A stretch of DNA of 64,000 bases, taken from assembly GCF_011927785.1 (NCBI RefSeq), contig NZ_JAATJK010000001.1:5303001-5367000 (forward strand). Direction: 5' to 3'. The DNA is from Micromonospora profundi. GTDB lineage: Bacteria; Actinomycetota; Actinomycetes; Mycobacteriales; Micromonosporaceae. This document shows positions 43,033-52,535 of this stretch, piece after piece. Position 1 is the stretch's first letter; every line of letters starts with the position of its first letter. The notes beneath the pieces were generated by a model. It worked only from the letters and a program-made list of their open reading frames with translations. It did no database searches and was not told the origin of the DNA. A program made the translations under genes and the position numbers.

Positions 43033-43062
43033 TGCGTCAGGTCGACGCGTTTACCGAATCGA

Positions 43063-45780
43063 TCAGCGCAGCTGGTGAGCGAGACCGGCGGTGGCGTCAC
43101 CACTCTCGTACGAGACGAGCAGCGACGAACCGGCCGGAAGCGCCCCGCTCAGCGGCAGGACCAGAGTGCGGTCCTTGCTCAGGCTGGCCGTGGTCTCCGC
43201 CACGACCCGCTCGCCGTCCCAGACGAAGACCCTGGCGGTGCCGGACTTCTTCACCTTGAGCTCCACCGAGACCTTCGAGTTGGTCGCGGTGACCTTCTTG
43301 ATCTTCACGGTGCCGTCCGGCAGCGCCGCGTAACCACCCGGTGCCACCCCGTCCGAGGAGGACTGGAGGATGGTCTGCGGCGAGTTGACGCTCTGCGCCG
43401 CCGTGTCCGGCATGATCGGAGCCTTGGGCGCCGACGGCCGGGCCGTCAGATCCGGCAGGATCGCGTTGCCCCAGCGCCACGGGTCAGCCCGAACGCCGCT
43501 CCAGGTCGACCAGCCGACCCGGGTCTGCGAGGACAGGTCCTGCGTGTCCGAGTCGTTGACCAGGACGTTCATCCCCATGCGGGCCGGGTCGATGTTGTCC
43601 GGCAGCACGCTGAACGGGATCTTGACCTCGATCCGGTAACCCGTGTACGGGTTGCTGGTGACGACCGAGGCGATCTCAAGACCCGGCGCGGTCTCCGGAC
43701 CACCCTGGTGGTTGTCGCGCTCCCGGGCGAAGCACGGCGGGTTGCCGTTGGCCGGGTCGTTGGTGGCCGGGAAGAGCGCCACGTTGAACACCGTGGAGGT
43801 GTTCGCCGAGTTGCCGCGCGGGTCGATGCCGAACTCGATGTTGTCGTTACGGCGCGGACGCTTGCAGTCCACCGCCGGCAGGAGGGTGCCGAGCACGTCG
43901 TCGGTGATGTTGAAGACGGCGTACAGGGCGTCGTCGGTGTGGGTGAACTGGGCGGTGCCGGAGATGTCCGACGCCGGAGCGGCGGTGCCCTCCCAGCGCG
44001 TCGAGATGTCGACGACCTCGCCGGTGTACTCGTGGTCGTGGCCGTGGCCGTCAACGACCGGCGCGGTGGCCGCCTTCGGGATGGTGGTGGTCGGCACCAG
44101 GTTGAACACGCCCGGCTCGATGGCGCTGCCACCGTTGTAGCTGGTCTCGATGCCCACCCGGTACGCGCCGTTGTCCGGCGCCCGGTTGGCGGTCGGCAGC
44201 GACGTGTCGGAGTTGGTGACCGTGAAGGTCACCGAGGTGCGGGCACCGGGCTGAAGCCCGCTGTACGCCAGCTGCTGCTGCGCCACCGTGAAGCCGGCCG
44301 GGACGTTCAGCTTGACCGTTCCGGACTCGACCCGCGTGCCGTGGTTGGTCAGGTTGACCTTGACGTCACGGGTGCCACCGCTGGGGATGTTCAGCAGGGA
44401 CTCGATGAGCGCGTCGAGCTGCTGGACCTTGTTACGGACCGACCACTCGCGGAAGTCGGCGATCTCCTCCAGCGGCTCCAGGGTGCCGCGCACCGGAGCA
44501 GTTCCCTGCACGCGGGCGCTGCTGGTACCGCTGCCGTCCTTCTTGCTCGTCAGCGTGGCGTTGATCAGGAACCGCTCGCCCACAGTGACCTGCGCAGGCG
44601 GGGTGACCGTGAAGCTCTTCACGACCTCCTTGCGCGGGGTGAGCGTGCCGACGTTGCCGTTACCACTGACCGTCCAGCCAGCCGGAACGTCAAGAGTGAC
44701 CTTGGCGCCGGGGATGGCCTTCTCGGAGTAGAGCACCGTGTCGACCTTGATGGGCTGGCCGGCGAGGGCCTCCCACTTCTGCGGACGCACGTGGACCTCG
44801 GTGCCCAGCGGCAGGCCGCCGGGGGCACGGAGGGTGGCGCCCTGAAGCGCACCGGTGCCGGCACCGACGTTCGGGTCCGGGTACGGGGTGCGCGTGTCGA
44901 TCAGGGTCAGCCGGTTGCAGCCGATGTTTGCCGGGTTGGTCGTCGGGAAGGAGCTGTTGCCCCAGCCCTGCGACACGTACTCCCGGCGGGCCCAGGTCTG
45001 GACCGTGTTCCACCGGTTGCCGTCGTGCCGTGCCGACTCGTAGCCCTGCCAGGTGCCGAAGATGACGTTGCTGGCCTCAGCCGGCGTGAACGTGGTCTCG
45101 CAGGCGGGGCCGTTGGTGCCGGTCGTGCCACTGCCACCGGTCTGGAAGATCCGGGAGACCCGCCAGGGCTTGAGGCCCTCGTTCTTGATCTGCTCCGGGA
45201 AGGCCTTCGGGTCCGCCGCGGCGTAGAACGCCTCGACCGCCAGCATGGCCGACTTCTGGTGGTTACCGTGGTTGCCCTGGGTGGCCGAGGGGTTCATCGT
45301 GAGGATGACCTCGGGCTTGGTGGTCCGCAGCACCCGCACGATCCGGGAGAGCGTCTCCTGGTGACCCCAGACCTCTTCGGTCAGCGGGGCACTGGCCGTG
45401 TACCAGAAGTCGAGCGCGTCCAGGTTGTAGATGTGCTCGATGCCGGCGTAGGCCACCGCCTTGCGCTCCTCGGCCTCGCGCAGGATGCCGAGTTCGGGGC
45501 CCTCTTCGAGGCCGGTGGCGTTGCCGCCGCCCTCTCCACGGGTGGTGGTGATGACGCCGGCCTTCATGCCGTGATACTCGTTCCAGTATCCCAGCATGCC
45601 GAGCTGGCCGGCCTCGTCATCGGGGTGCGCGCCGATGAACATGACGTCCAGGTCGACAGGCTTGACGGCCTTGGCGTCGGGCTTGGGTGATGAGGCCTTG
45701 GGGCCGGCCTGGACCGGACTGGTCAGGCCTAGCGACAGCAAACCGCACATGGCGATAGTCGCCGTGGTGCGCCATTTCAT
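43063..45780 (-). CDS. Secreted multidomain PIG-L deacetylase
   Basis: 905 residues: signal peptide (about 1-26), PIG-L/MshB-type deacetylase (about 40-330), NEW3/NPCBM-associated beta-sandwiches (about 380-620), a DOMON/CBM9-like sugar-binding domain (about 640-810) and a C-terminal beta-sandwich. Zinc motifs: AHPDDE (His, Asp) and NHGNHQKS (His). These remove acetyl groups from N-acetylglucosamine-type sugars. Start: ATG 45780 with gaagagg 7 nt upstream; an ATG at 45786 overlaps the ribosome site. It is divergent from the ROK regulator, hinting at amino-sugar use. Confidence 0.85.
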   Translation of the reverse strand: MKWRTTATIAMCGLLSLGLTSPVQAGPKASSPKPDAKAVKPVDLDVMFIGAHPDDEAGQLGMLGYWNEYHGMKAGVITTTRGEGGGNATGLEEGPELGILREAEERKAVAYAGIEHIYNLDALDFWYTASAPLTEEVWGHQETLSRIVRVLRTTKPEVILTMNPSATQGNHGNHQKSAMLAVEAFYAAADPKAFPEQIKNEGLKPWRVSRIFQTGGSGTTGTNGPACETTFTPAEASNVIFGTWQGYESARHDGNRWNTVQTWARREYVSQGWGNSSFPTTNPANIGCNRLTLIDTRTPYPDPNVGAGTGALQGATLRAPGGLPLGTEVHVRPQKWEALAGQPIKVDTVLYSEKAIPGAKVTLDVPAGWTVSGNGNVGTLTPRKEVVKSFTVTPPAQVTVGERFLINATLTSKKDGSGTSSARVQGTAPVRGTLEPLEEIADFREWSVRNKVQQLDALIESLLNIPSGGTRDVKVNLTNHGTRVESGTVKLNVPAGFTVAQQQLAYSGLQPGARTSVTFTVTNSDTSLPTANRAPDNGAYRVGIETSYNGGSAIEPGVFNLVPTTTIPKAATAPVVDGHGHDHEYTGEVVDISTRWEGTAAPASDISGTAQFTHTDDALYAVFNITDDVLGTLLPAVDCKRPRRNDNIEFGIDPRGNSANTSTVFNVALFPATNDPANGNPPCFARERDNHQGGPETAPGLEIASVVTSNPYTGYRIEVKIPFSVLPDNIDPARMGMNVLVNDSDTQDLSSQTRVGWSTWSGVRADPWRWGNAILPDLTARPSAPKAPIMPDTAAQSVNSPQTILQSSSDGVAPGGYAALPDGTVKIKKVTATNSKVSVELKVKKSGTARVFVWDGERVVAETTASLSKDRTLVLPLSGALPAGSSLLVSYESGDATAGLAHQLR

Positions 45781-45826
45781 TGGCATACCTCTTCGTGTGG
45801 GGGCGAGTGCTGCGGGGGGACGGTGT

Positions 45827-45912
45827 GGGCCCGGCAGGAGCCTCTTGGCAGTTGGCTCCTGCCGGGCCCGGAAGTGAACAGCTGTCCACTGGAGACCGCG
45901 GGGCGGTCTCCA
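45827..45912 (-). promoter_or_regulatory. Tandem hairpins in the PIG-L gene leader
   Basis: Stem 1: 45827-45842 with 45854-45869 (16 bp, 11-nt loop). Stem 2: 45890-45899 with 45903-45912 (10 bp, 3-nt loop). Both lie 47-132 nt upstream of the start. No minus-strand gene lies upstream, so they are more likely leader structure than terminators. Confidence 0.6.
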
Positions 45913-46276
45913 CGCGTGAGGGTCGCTCGGCAGTGGGGGTGTGGTGCCTGACCACCGCCACGTCAGAGCGGCTCGCACAGTGGTAGGGATGGATTCACCA
46001 GAAGGCCTTCGGGCGGTAACGCTAGGGATCTTGCGACGTGCTAGTCAATAGGCCGGAGCGACTTTCTTCCTTCTCCGAAGAAACGATGTGCCTGTTCACG
46101 GGCTTGGCTCGTCGCTCCACTTTGGTGATCAGAGCCGTTTGCCCGATTTTGGGAGGCGCGACTTCTGCACTGGAGCCGCATTCGTCCGATCGGGACCGTC
46201 CAGCCGGACCGCGGCCCGCCGTGGATCTCTGTTTTCCCACGCCAGGTACCGAGATGATCTCGTTACTTGACGCCAT
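45913..46276. other. Divergent intergenic region
   Basis: About 360 nt between the PIG-L leader and the ROK operator. It must hold both promoters. No gene seen. Confidence 0.5.
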
Positions 46277-46301
46277 AGTTTTTTCTCAGTAGGAAATAAC
46301 T
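46277..46301. promoter_or_regulatory. Inverted repeat at the ROK regulator start
   Basis: AGTTTTTTC (46277-46285) and GAAATAACT (46293-46301) are an 8-of-9 inverted repeat separated by 7 nt. It abuts the GTG start at 46302 and covers the ribosome site. AT-rich against a GC-rich background; likely an autorepression site of the NagC/Mlc type. Confidence 0.5.
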
Positions 46302-47450
46302 GTGTCCGACAAAGCAACGACCAGCCCGGTCAGCCGTGAGCGGTCCCGTGAGATCAAGCGTCTCTCGGTGATCCTGGCTGCCCGGCAGGCGCGACTGCTG
46401 TCCCGGGTGGACCTCGCCGAGATGACGGGTCTTCCGGCGGCCACCGTGACAGTTCTCGTGCGAGAGCTCATCGCCGAGGGCTACCTCATCGAACGCGGGC
46501 CGGGCGCCCCCACCACCGGCCGTCCTCGCGAAATGCTCGAGTTCAACCCGCGTGCCGAGCTCGTCGCCGCGGTGTCGCTGGAGCCGACCCGGATCAGTTG
46601 CGAAATCGCCGACAGCGAGGGCGCGCTCATCGCGCACCGCACCGCGCGGTTCGGTGGCGACGTTGTCGAGACCATCTGCGGGTTCGTCCTGGACCTCGTC
46701 GGCGACAACCTGCCGTCGTTGCGCGGCGTCGCCATCGCGGTGCCGGGCGTCTCGACAAACGGCGCGGTACGCCTCGCGCCGTCGGTAGGGCTCGTCGAGG
46801 CGTGGCCGATCGGCGCGTCGGTTCAGCAACGCCTCGGCGTGCCCGTCGTCGTCGACAACGATGTCAACCTGATGGCCGCCGGTGAGTGTGTCGCCGGCGC
46901 CGGAGCGGACGTCGCCAACCTGCTGCTGGTGCACGTCGCGGACGGCATCGGCGCCGGTCTCGTCCTCGACGGCAAGGTCCGCAGGGGCGCCAGCGGGGCG
47001 GCCGGCGAGGTGGGCTTCATGCCCCTGGACTCCGCGCCCAAACACAGCTACAGCGGCGTGGGCGAGTTCGAGGCCCGGTGGTCGGTGAACGCCATCGCCG
47101 AGCAGGTGGTCGCCCTGCATCCGGGGCGGCGGCCGGAGTCGCCGGTGCGGGAGCTGATCGCACTCGCCGCCACGTCGCGCCCGGCGCGCGAGTATCTCGA
47201 CGAGGTGCTCGACGCCTGGGCCCGGCTCATCCTCTCCTGCGTCTGCGTGATCGACCCGGGGATGGTGCTGCTCAGCGGCGCCGCCGCGGAGCTCGACGAC
47301 GCCACGCTCGAACAACTCCAGAGACTGCTCTCGGCCAAGACCCCGGCCCCGACTGAGGTACGTCGAGCCACCCTCGGCGACCAGGCCGTGCTGCACGGAG
47401 CGATCAGCTACGCGCTGTCGGCCGCGGTTCCGCTGCCCACCCTGCCCTGA
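46302..47450 (+). CDS. ROK-family transcriptional regulator
   Basis: 382 residues. An N-terminal winged HTH (about 20-75: SRVDLAEMTGLPAATVTVLVREL) precedes a ROK kinase-like domain (about 85-380). The kinase ATP motif reads VSLEPTRISCE, and GAAGEVGFM is the ROK signature. The zinc motif CxCGxxGC is replaced by PKHSYSGVG, with no Cys. ROK regulators repress sugar uptake genes until a sugar or sugar phosphate binds. Start: GTG 46302 with agga upstream. It precedes the ABC operon and is divergent from the deacetylase gene; it may control both. Confidence 0.85.
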   Translation: MSDKATTSPVSRERSREIKRLSVILAARQARLLSRVDLAEMTGLPAATVTVLVRELIAEGYLIERGPGAPTTGRPREMLEFNPRAELVAAVSLEPTRISCEIADSEGALIAHRTARFGGDVVETICGFVLDLVGDNLPSLRGVAIAVPGVSTNGAVRLAPSVGLVEAWPIGASVQQRLGVPVVVDNDVNLMAAGECVAGAGADVANLLLVHVADGIGAGLVLDGKVRRGASGAAGEVGFMPLDSAPKHSYSGVGEFEARWSVNAIAEQVVALHPGRRPESPVRELIALAATSRPAREYLDEVLDAWARLILSCVCVIDPGMVLLSGAAAELDDATLEQLQRLLSAKTPAPTEVRRATLGDQAVLHGAISYALSAAVPLPTLP

Positions 47451-47686
47451 CCACCACCACCGACCGACACCCCGTCCCCCTTCTTCACTCCCTGCGTCCG
47501 CACCAGAACAACCGGACGAGGCACGCCCACATCCCGCACCGGCGGACCCCCGAACCCCGCTCCGGGCACCACTCGATCGTCGATCGACGTGACCGGGCGG
47601 AGAACCACCGTATTTCGGCACAGCGATTTCGATTTACGAGCTTCCATCAGAAATCCCCCGTAGATCCCCCTTGAGTGGAGGTACCA
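47451..47686. other. Intergenic region upstream of the ABC operon
   Basis: About 236 nt. GATTTC and GAAATC words (near 47625 and 47650) hint at a ROK site; support is weak. No gene seen. Confidence 0.4.
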
Positions 47687-48745
47687 ATGAGACGTCCCTG
47701 GGTCATGACAATCGCGCTCGGCGCGATGCTGGCTGCCACCGCCGCCTGCGGCGGCGGCAGTGACGACAGCGGCGACGCCGGCTCGTCCCCGGCCGCGTCG
47801 GCCGAGAAGTTCGTCATCTACAGCGCCCGCGACAAGGCTGTCACCGACTACGTCGTCGAGCAGTTCACCGCGAAGAACCCCGAGTACAAGGGCAAGGTCG
47901 AGGTGCTCAACATGGGCGCCCAGGAGGTGCTCGAGCGGGTTCGCGCCGAGAAGGCGAACCCGCAGGCCTCGGTGTGGTGGGGCGGCACCCAGCAGGGTCT
48001 CGCCACCGGCGCCACGGAGGGTCTGCTGGAGGCCTGGCAGCCCTCGTTCGCCGGGAAGATGGACGCGCGGTACAAGGACGCCGAGGGCCGCTGGTTCGGC
48101 GAGATCCTGCTGCCCGAGGTCATCATGTACAACAACAAGGCGCTGACCGCCGAGCAGGCGCCGAAGGACTGGGACGACCTGATCGACCCCCAGTGGAAAG
48201 ACAAGATCATCATCCGGGACGTGGCCGCCTCCGGCACCATGCGCTCGATCTACTCCTCGATGATCCAGCGTCTCTCGCCCGACGGCTCGAACCCCCAGCC
48301 CGGCTACGACTGGCTGCGCAAGCTCGACGCCAACACCGTCGAGTACGCCGCCAACCCCGCCGACCTGTACCTGAAGATGTCGCGTGAGCAGGGTGTGGTG
48401 AGCGCCTGGAACCTCCAGGACGTGCTGCTGCAGGCCGACAAGAAGATGCCGTTCGGCTACGTCATGCCGGCCTCGGGCGCCCCGGTGCTCGTCGACGGTG
48501 TCGCCGCGGTCAAGGGCGGCAACAAGGCCGGTGCCGAGAAGTTCCTCGAGTTCCTCTTCGACGACTCGCTGCGGGCCACCCTCGCCAAGGACTACTTCCA
48601 GATCCCCGCGGTGGAGATCTCCGAGAAGCCGGAGTGGCTGTCCAACCTCGGCCTCAAGCCGATGGACGTCGACTGGGACGTGATCGGCAAGAACGAGACG
48701 GCCTGGATCAACCACTGGAACGCGGAGATCAAGGACAAGGGCTGA
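47687..48745 (+). CDS. ABC transporter substrate-binding lipoprotein
   Basis: 352 residues with a lipoprotein signal (ATAACGGGS, about residue 20). The rest is a type-II periplasmic binding protein of the iron/thiamine/2-AEP group: FVIYSARDKAVTDYVV, MGAQEVLERVRAEKA, then WWGGTQQ. Ligand unknown. Start: ATG 47687 with ggagg 5 nt upstream. First gene of an importer operon. Confidence 0.88.
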   Translation: MRRPWVMTIALGAMLAATAACGGGSDDSGDAGSSPAASAEKFVIYSARDKAVTDYVVEQFTAKNPEYKGKVEVLNMGAQEVLERVRAEKANPQASVWWGGTQQGLATGATEGLLEAWQPSFAGKMDARYKDAEGRWFGEILLPEVIMYNNKALTAEQAPKDWDDLIDPQWKDKIIIRDVAASGTMRSIYSSMIQRLSPDGSNPQPGYDWLRKLDANTVEYAANPADLYLKMSREQGVVSAWNLQDVLLQADKKMPFGYVMPASGAPVLVDGVAAVKGGNKAGAEKFLEFLFDDSLRATLAKDYFQIPAVEISEKPEWLSNLGLKPMDVDWDVIGKNETAWINHWNAEIKDKG

Positions 48746-48752
48746 GTTAACG

Positions 48753-48786
48753 GGGGCCGGGTCGTGCCACGGCACGACCCGGCCCC
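48753..48786 (+). terminator. Intercistronic hairpin (attenuator)
   Basis: 16-bp perfect stem (48753-48768 with 48771-48786) and 2-nt loop between the binding protein and ATPase genes. Such hairpins keep binding protein in excess. Confidence 0.8.
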
Positions 48787-48807
48787 GTCCCGGAAGGACC
48801 CAGAAAC

Positions 48808-49881
48808 ATGATCGATGTCCGGCTGGCGGCCGTCAGCAAGCGCTTCGACAAGTCGAGCGACGCAGCGGCGGTCGACAACGTCACCATCACCATCGGAGCC
48901 GGTGAGTTCTTCACCCTCCTCGGACCGAGCGGATGCGGCAAGACCACGACCCTGAGGATGGTGGCGGGGTTCTATTTCCCGACGTCCGGGCACATCCACT
49001 TCGGCGACGACGACGTGACGCGTTGGTCGCCGAACAAACGGGACACCGGCATGGTTTTCCAGAACTACGCGCTCTTTCCCCACATGTCGGTGGCGCAGAA
49101 CGTCGCGTACGGGCTGAAGGTCCGTCGGGTCTCCCGCGAGGAGCGGACCCGCCGGATCAACGAGGCACTCGCCCAGGTGCACCTCACCGGGTACGGCGAC
49201 AGGCGCATCGACGCGCTCTCCGGCGGCCAGCAGCAGCGCGTCGCGTTGGCCCGGGCACTTGTCATCCGGCCCCGCACCCTGCTGCTCGACGAGCCGCTGT
49301 CCAATCTCGACGCGAAGCTCCGCGAGGAGACGCGCACCGAGATCCGGCGGATCCACCGCGAGAGCGGCCTCACCAGCATCTACGTCACGCACGACCAGGC
49401 TGAGGCCATGTCGATGTCGGACCGCATCGCCGTCATGCAGTCCGGGAAGGTCCAGCAGGTCGGCGCTCCGCAGGAGATCTACTACCGGCCCACGAACTCG
49501 TTCGTGGCCCGGTTCATCGGTCGCAGCAACGTCCTGAGCCTGCCTGTGGTCGGCGCGGCGGAGACCCAGGTGCAGGTACGCCTCCCCGGTGGCGCGACGC
49601 TCGACGTCGGTGCCGCCTCGGGGCACGGCCTCACCGAGGGAGACACCGCGTTGGTGTCGGCCCGCCCGGAGCACATCACGCTCGCCGGCTCGAACGACGA
49701 GGCGGCGCTGCGCGGCCGGATCACCCACATCGAGTTCACCGGCATGGCCACCCACCTCAACGTCGACGTCGACGGCATCGACGTGATGGCAGCCGTGATC
49801 GACCCGCCGACCGGCATCAAGCTCGACGACGTCGTGGGCCTGCGCCTCGTAGCCGAACGGCTCTGGGTGGTCCGGCCGTGA
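48808..49881 (+). CDS. ABC transporter ATP-binding protein
   Basis: 357 residues. Walker A GPSGCGKTT (about 38-46), Q-loop VFQNYALF, signature LSGGQQQRV, Walker B LLLDEPLSNLD and H-loop VTHDQAEA, then a TOBE-type C-terminal domain (about 260-357). It is the FbpC/PotA-like group. Start: ATG 48808 with cggaagga upstream. Overlaps the permease by 4 nt. Confidence 0.93.
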   Translation: MIDVRLAAVSKRFDKSSDAAAVDNVTITIGAGEFFTLLGPSGCGKTTTLRMVAGFYFPTSGHIHFGDDDVTRWSPNKRDTGMVFQNYALFPHMSVAQNVAYGLKVRRVSREERTRRINEALAQVHLTGYGDRRIDALSGGQQQRVALARALVIRPRTLLLDEPLSNLDAKLREETRTEIRRIHRESGLTSIYVTHDQAEAMSMSDRIAVMQSGKVQQVGAPQEIYYRPTNSFVARFIGRSNVLSLPVVGAAETQVQVRLPGGATLDVGAASGHGLTEGDTALVSARPEHITLAGSNDEAALRGRITHIEFTGMATHLNVDVDGIDVMAAVIDPPTGIKLDDVVGLRLVAERLWVVRP

Positions 49882-51626
49882 CCGTTCGTTCCGAACCCAC
49901 ACCCGGCCGGCTGGCAGGGCTCGGCCAGCGCCTGGCCGGTGGCGCCACCTCACGGTGGTTCCCCTACCTGCTCGTCTTCCCCCTCGTCCTGGTGCTCTGG
50001 GGCTACGTCGTCCAACCGATGTTCGCCACCTTCGCCGAGAGCGTCAGCGCCGACGGCACGAAGAACTACCTCCAGTTCTTCACCTCCTCCGGGGTGGCCC
50101 GGCAGTCCCTGTTCACCTCGCTGTTCATCTCGGCGGCGAGCGTCCTGCTCTGCGGCATCGTCGGCGTCTCGATGGCCTTCCTGCTCAAGCGGTTCACCTT
50201 CCGCGGCCGGCGGCTCATGGAGGCGTTCATCCTGGTGCCGGCGGCCCTGCCACCGCTGATCGGTGCCGTGTCGTTCCAGCTGCTCTACAGCAACATCGGC
50301 ATCCTGCCGCGCGGGTTGCAGGCGCTCTTCGGCACCGACCAACCGGTCCTGGCGTTCGACGGGATCGCCGGCGTACTCGTGGTGCACACGTTCACCATGT
50401 ACCCGTTCTTCTACCTGGCCGCCGCCGCAGCACTGGCCGGAATGGACCCATCGGTCGAGGAGGCGGCGTACAACCTCGGCGCCAGCCGGGTGCGGGTCTG
50501 GCTGACCGTCATGCTGCCGATGCTCACCCCGGCGCTGGTCTCGGCGTCGCTGCTGGTCTTCATGACCTCACTGGCGTCGTACACCGCGCCGCTGCTGTTC
50601 AACGTCAGCCAGACCATGACGATGCAGATCTACATCAACCGGACCAACGGCGACCTGCCGATGGCCTCGGCGTACGCCTCCGTGCTGGGCATCGTCTCCA
50701 TCATCTTCCTGCTGGCGATGCGGTGGTACGAGGGCCGGCGCAGCTACCAGTCGCAGTCGAAGGGGATCTCCGCGAACCGGCGCGAGATCAACAACCCGAT
50801 CGGGCGGTGGTTGGCGCCGTTCGCCTCGGTGCTGGCCACGATGATCCTGCTCGCCCCGGTCGCCACGATCGCGCTCGTCGCGTTCTCCGAGAACCGCACC
50901 TGGACCACGCAGGTGCTGCCGACGACGTACACCTTCGAGAACTTCGTCACGATCTTCACCGACCCCAAGGCGTTCCGGCCGATCCTCAACTCGGTACAGA
51001 TGAGCCTTCTCGCCGTGGTCGGCTGCGTGGTGATCGGCGTGCTCATCGCGTACGCGGTGCGGCGGTTGCGGTTCGTCGGACGCGGCCTGCTCGACGTGGC
51101 CGTGATGATCGCCTGGGCGCTGCCCGGAACTGTCGTCGCGATCAACCTGATCTCGGCGTTCAGCACAGGCAACGCGTTCAGCCTCGGGCAGGTACTTGTC
51201 GGAACCTTCTGGATCCTGCCGCTCGCCTACTTCGTGCGGTTCCTGCCGATCGTGTTCCGGTCCAGCTCGGCGGCGCTGGCGCTCATCGACCCGTCGCTGG
51301 AGGAGGCCGCCCGCAACCTCGGCGCCTCCTGGGTGCGGGCCTTCTACACAATCACCGTGCGGCTGATGCTCCCCGGCGTGCTCGCCGGCGCACTGCTGGC
51401 GTTCGTGCACGGTGTCGGCGAGTTCGTCGCCTCGGTGCTGATCTACACCTCGTCGACGGTGCCGATCTCGGTGGCCATCAACAACCGGATGTACTCGTTC
51501 GAACTCGGCACCGCTGCTGCCTACGGAATGCTCCAGGTGCTGCTCATCTTCGTGGTGATGTGGTTCTCCGGTCGGCTGGACAGCAGCCGTACCGCGAGTA
51601 GGAAGGCCGCACAGTGGACGAACTGA
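49878..51626 (+). CDS. ABC transporter permease, fused double domain
   Basis: 582 residues with about 12 helices in two halves. Each half has an EAA loop: EEAAYNLGASRVRVW and EEAARNLGASWVRAFY. So two permease domains are fused in one chain, as in FbpB-type systems. Start GTG at 49878 overlaps the ATPase stop by 4 nt (GTGA). It ends overlapping the creatininase by 13 nt. Confidence 0.92.
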   Translation: MTVRSEPTPGRLAGLGQRLAGGATSRWFPYLLVFPLVLVLWGYVVQPMFATFAESVSADGTKNYLQFFTSSGVARQSLFTSLFISAASVLLCGIVGVSMAFLLKRFTFRGRRLMEAFILVPAALPPLIGAVSFQLLYSNIGILPRGLQALFGTDQPVLAFDGIAGVLVVHTFTMYPFFYLAAAAALAGMDPSVEEAAYNLGASRVRVWLTVMLPMLTPALVSASLLVFMTSLASYTAPLLFNVSQTMTMQIYINRTNGDLPMASAYASVLGIVSIIFLLAMRWYEGRRSYQSQSKGISANRREINNPIGRWLAPFASVLATMILLAPVATIALVAFSENRTWTTQVLPTTYTFENFVTIFTDPKAFRPILNSVQMSLLAVVGCVVIGVLIAYAVRRLRFVGRGLLDVAVMIAWALPGTVVAINLISAFSTGNAFSLGQVLVGTFWILPLAYFVRFLPIVFRSSSAALALIDPSLEEAARNLGASWVRAFYTITVRLMLPGVLAGALLAFVHGVGEFVASVLIYTSSTVPISVAINNRMYSFELGTAAAYGMLQVLLIFVVMWFSGRLDSSRTASRKAAQWTN

Positions 51627-52489
51627 TCGAACGCTGGCGTGTCGAGGGCGGGCTGCTCCCGGTCACCCGGGTTCCCGGCCACGCGTTCGCCGCGGTCGTC
51701 GAGGCGGCGGACCTCGCGGTGCTGCCGGTCGGCGCCGTCGAGTGGCACGGCCCGCACCTGCCGCTCGGCACCGACCTGCTCCTCGCCGAGGGGTTCGCGG
51801 GGGAACTGGCCACCGGCTCGGCCCGTGCCGTGCTCTTTCCCGCCGCACCGTACGCCGCCTGCCCCGGCCAGACGCGACCCTGGCCGGGCACCGTGGCGCT
51901 GCGCCCCGAGATCGCCGTCGGGTACCTCAGCGACGTGCTCGCCGGCATCGTCGAGGCGGGCTTCCCCCGGCTCCTCGTGGTCAACGGACACGACGCCAAC
52001 CTCTCCACCGTGCGTGCCGCAATGGAGTGGGTCTCCGGACGGCACCTGGCGAGCCTGCTGCTCGCCAACTGGTTCCAGCTGGTCAGCCCGGACGAGACAG
52101 CCGAGATCTTCGGCCCTCTGCCGTCCCGGGGACACGGCGGAGCGTACGAAAGCTCGGCCGTGCTCGGCTTCGACCCGGCGGCGGTGCACCTGGCCGCCGC
52201 GCCGGACCTGCCACCGAAGCCGAAGCTGACCACCCCCTACCCGTACGTGCTCGTGGAGTCGCGGCCCGACCCGTGGCAGGGCTGGTCGGGTCACGTCTCG
52301 CTGGCCACCGAGTCGGCCGGGCGAGAAATCCGGCAGCTGGCCGGCGCGCGGCTGCGTGAGGTGATCGAGGCATGGCTGGCCTCGCCGCTACCCGGTCCAC
52401 CCGGGGCGGACCAGCCCGCCTCGTCCGACAAGACCGCCTGGTCCGACCGGTCCGGCGGCACCGGCCGGTCGGACCAGGCCATCGGATGA
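51614..52489 (+). CDS. Creatininase-family amidohydrolase
   Basis: 291 residues. GAVEWHGPHLPLGTDL (Glu, His, Asp ligands), NGHDANLSTVRAA (His) and GHGGAYESSAVLG (Glu) are the creatininase metal sites. Family members hydrolyse amides such as creatinine or formamidopyrimidines. The C-terminal 30 residues are Ser/Asp-rich and encode a perfect hairpin. GTG start at 51614 with ggaagg upstream. Confidence 0.85.
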   Translation: MDELIERWRVEGGLLPVTRVPGHAFAAVVEAADLAVLPVGAVEWHGPHLPLGTDLLLAEGFAGELATGSARAVLFPAAPYAACPGQTRPWPGTVALRPEIAVGYLSDVLAGIVEAGFPRLLVVNGHDANLSTVRAAMEWVSGRHLASLLLANWFQLVSPDETAEIFGPLPSRGHGGAYESSAVLGFDPAAVHLAAAPDLPPKPKLTTPYPYVLVESRPDPWQGWSGHVSLATESAGREIRQLAGARLREVIEAWLASPLPGPPGADQPASSDKTAWSDRSGGTGRSDQAIG

Positions 52490-52535
52490 CCCAGCCCGCC
52501 ACCCGTACGACAACGCATCGCATTGGGAGACCTGG

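Noticed and set aside
43075..45690. 871-codon plus-strand frame opposite PIG-L
   Set aside because: Arg/Val/Asp-rich shadow; the minus strand has signal peptide, zinc motifs and ribosome site.
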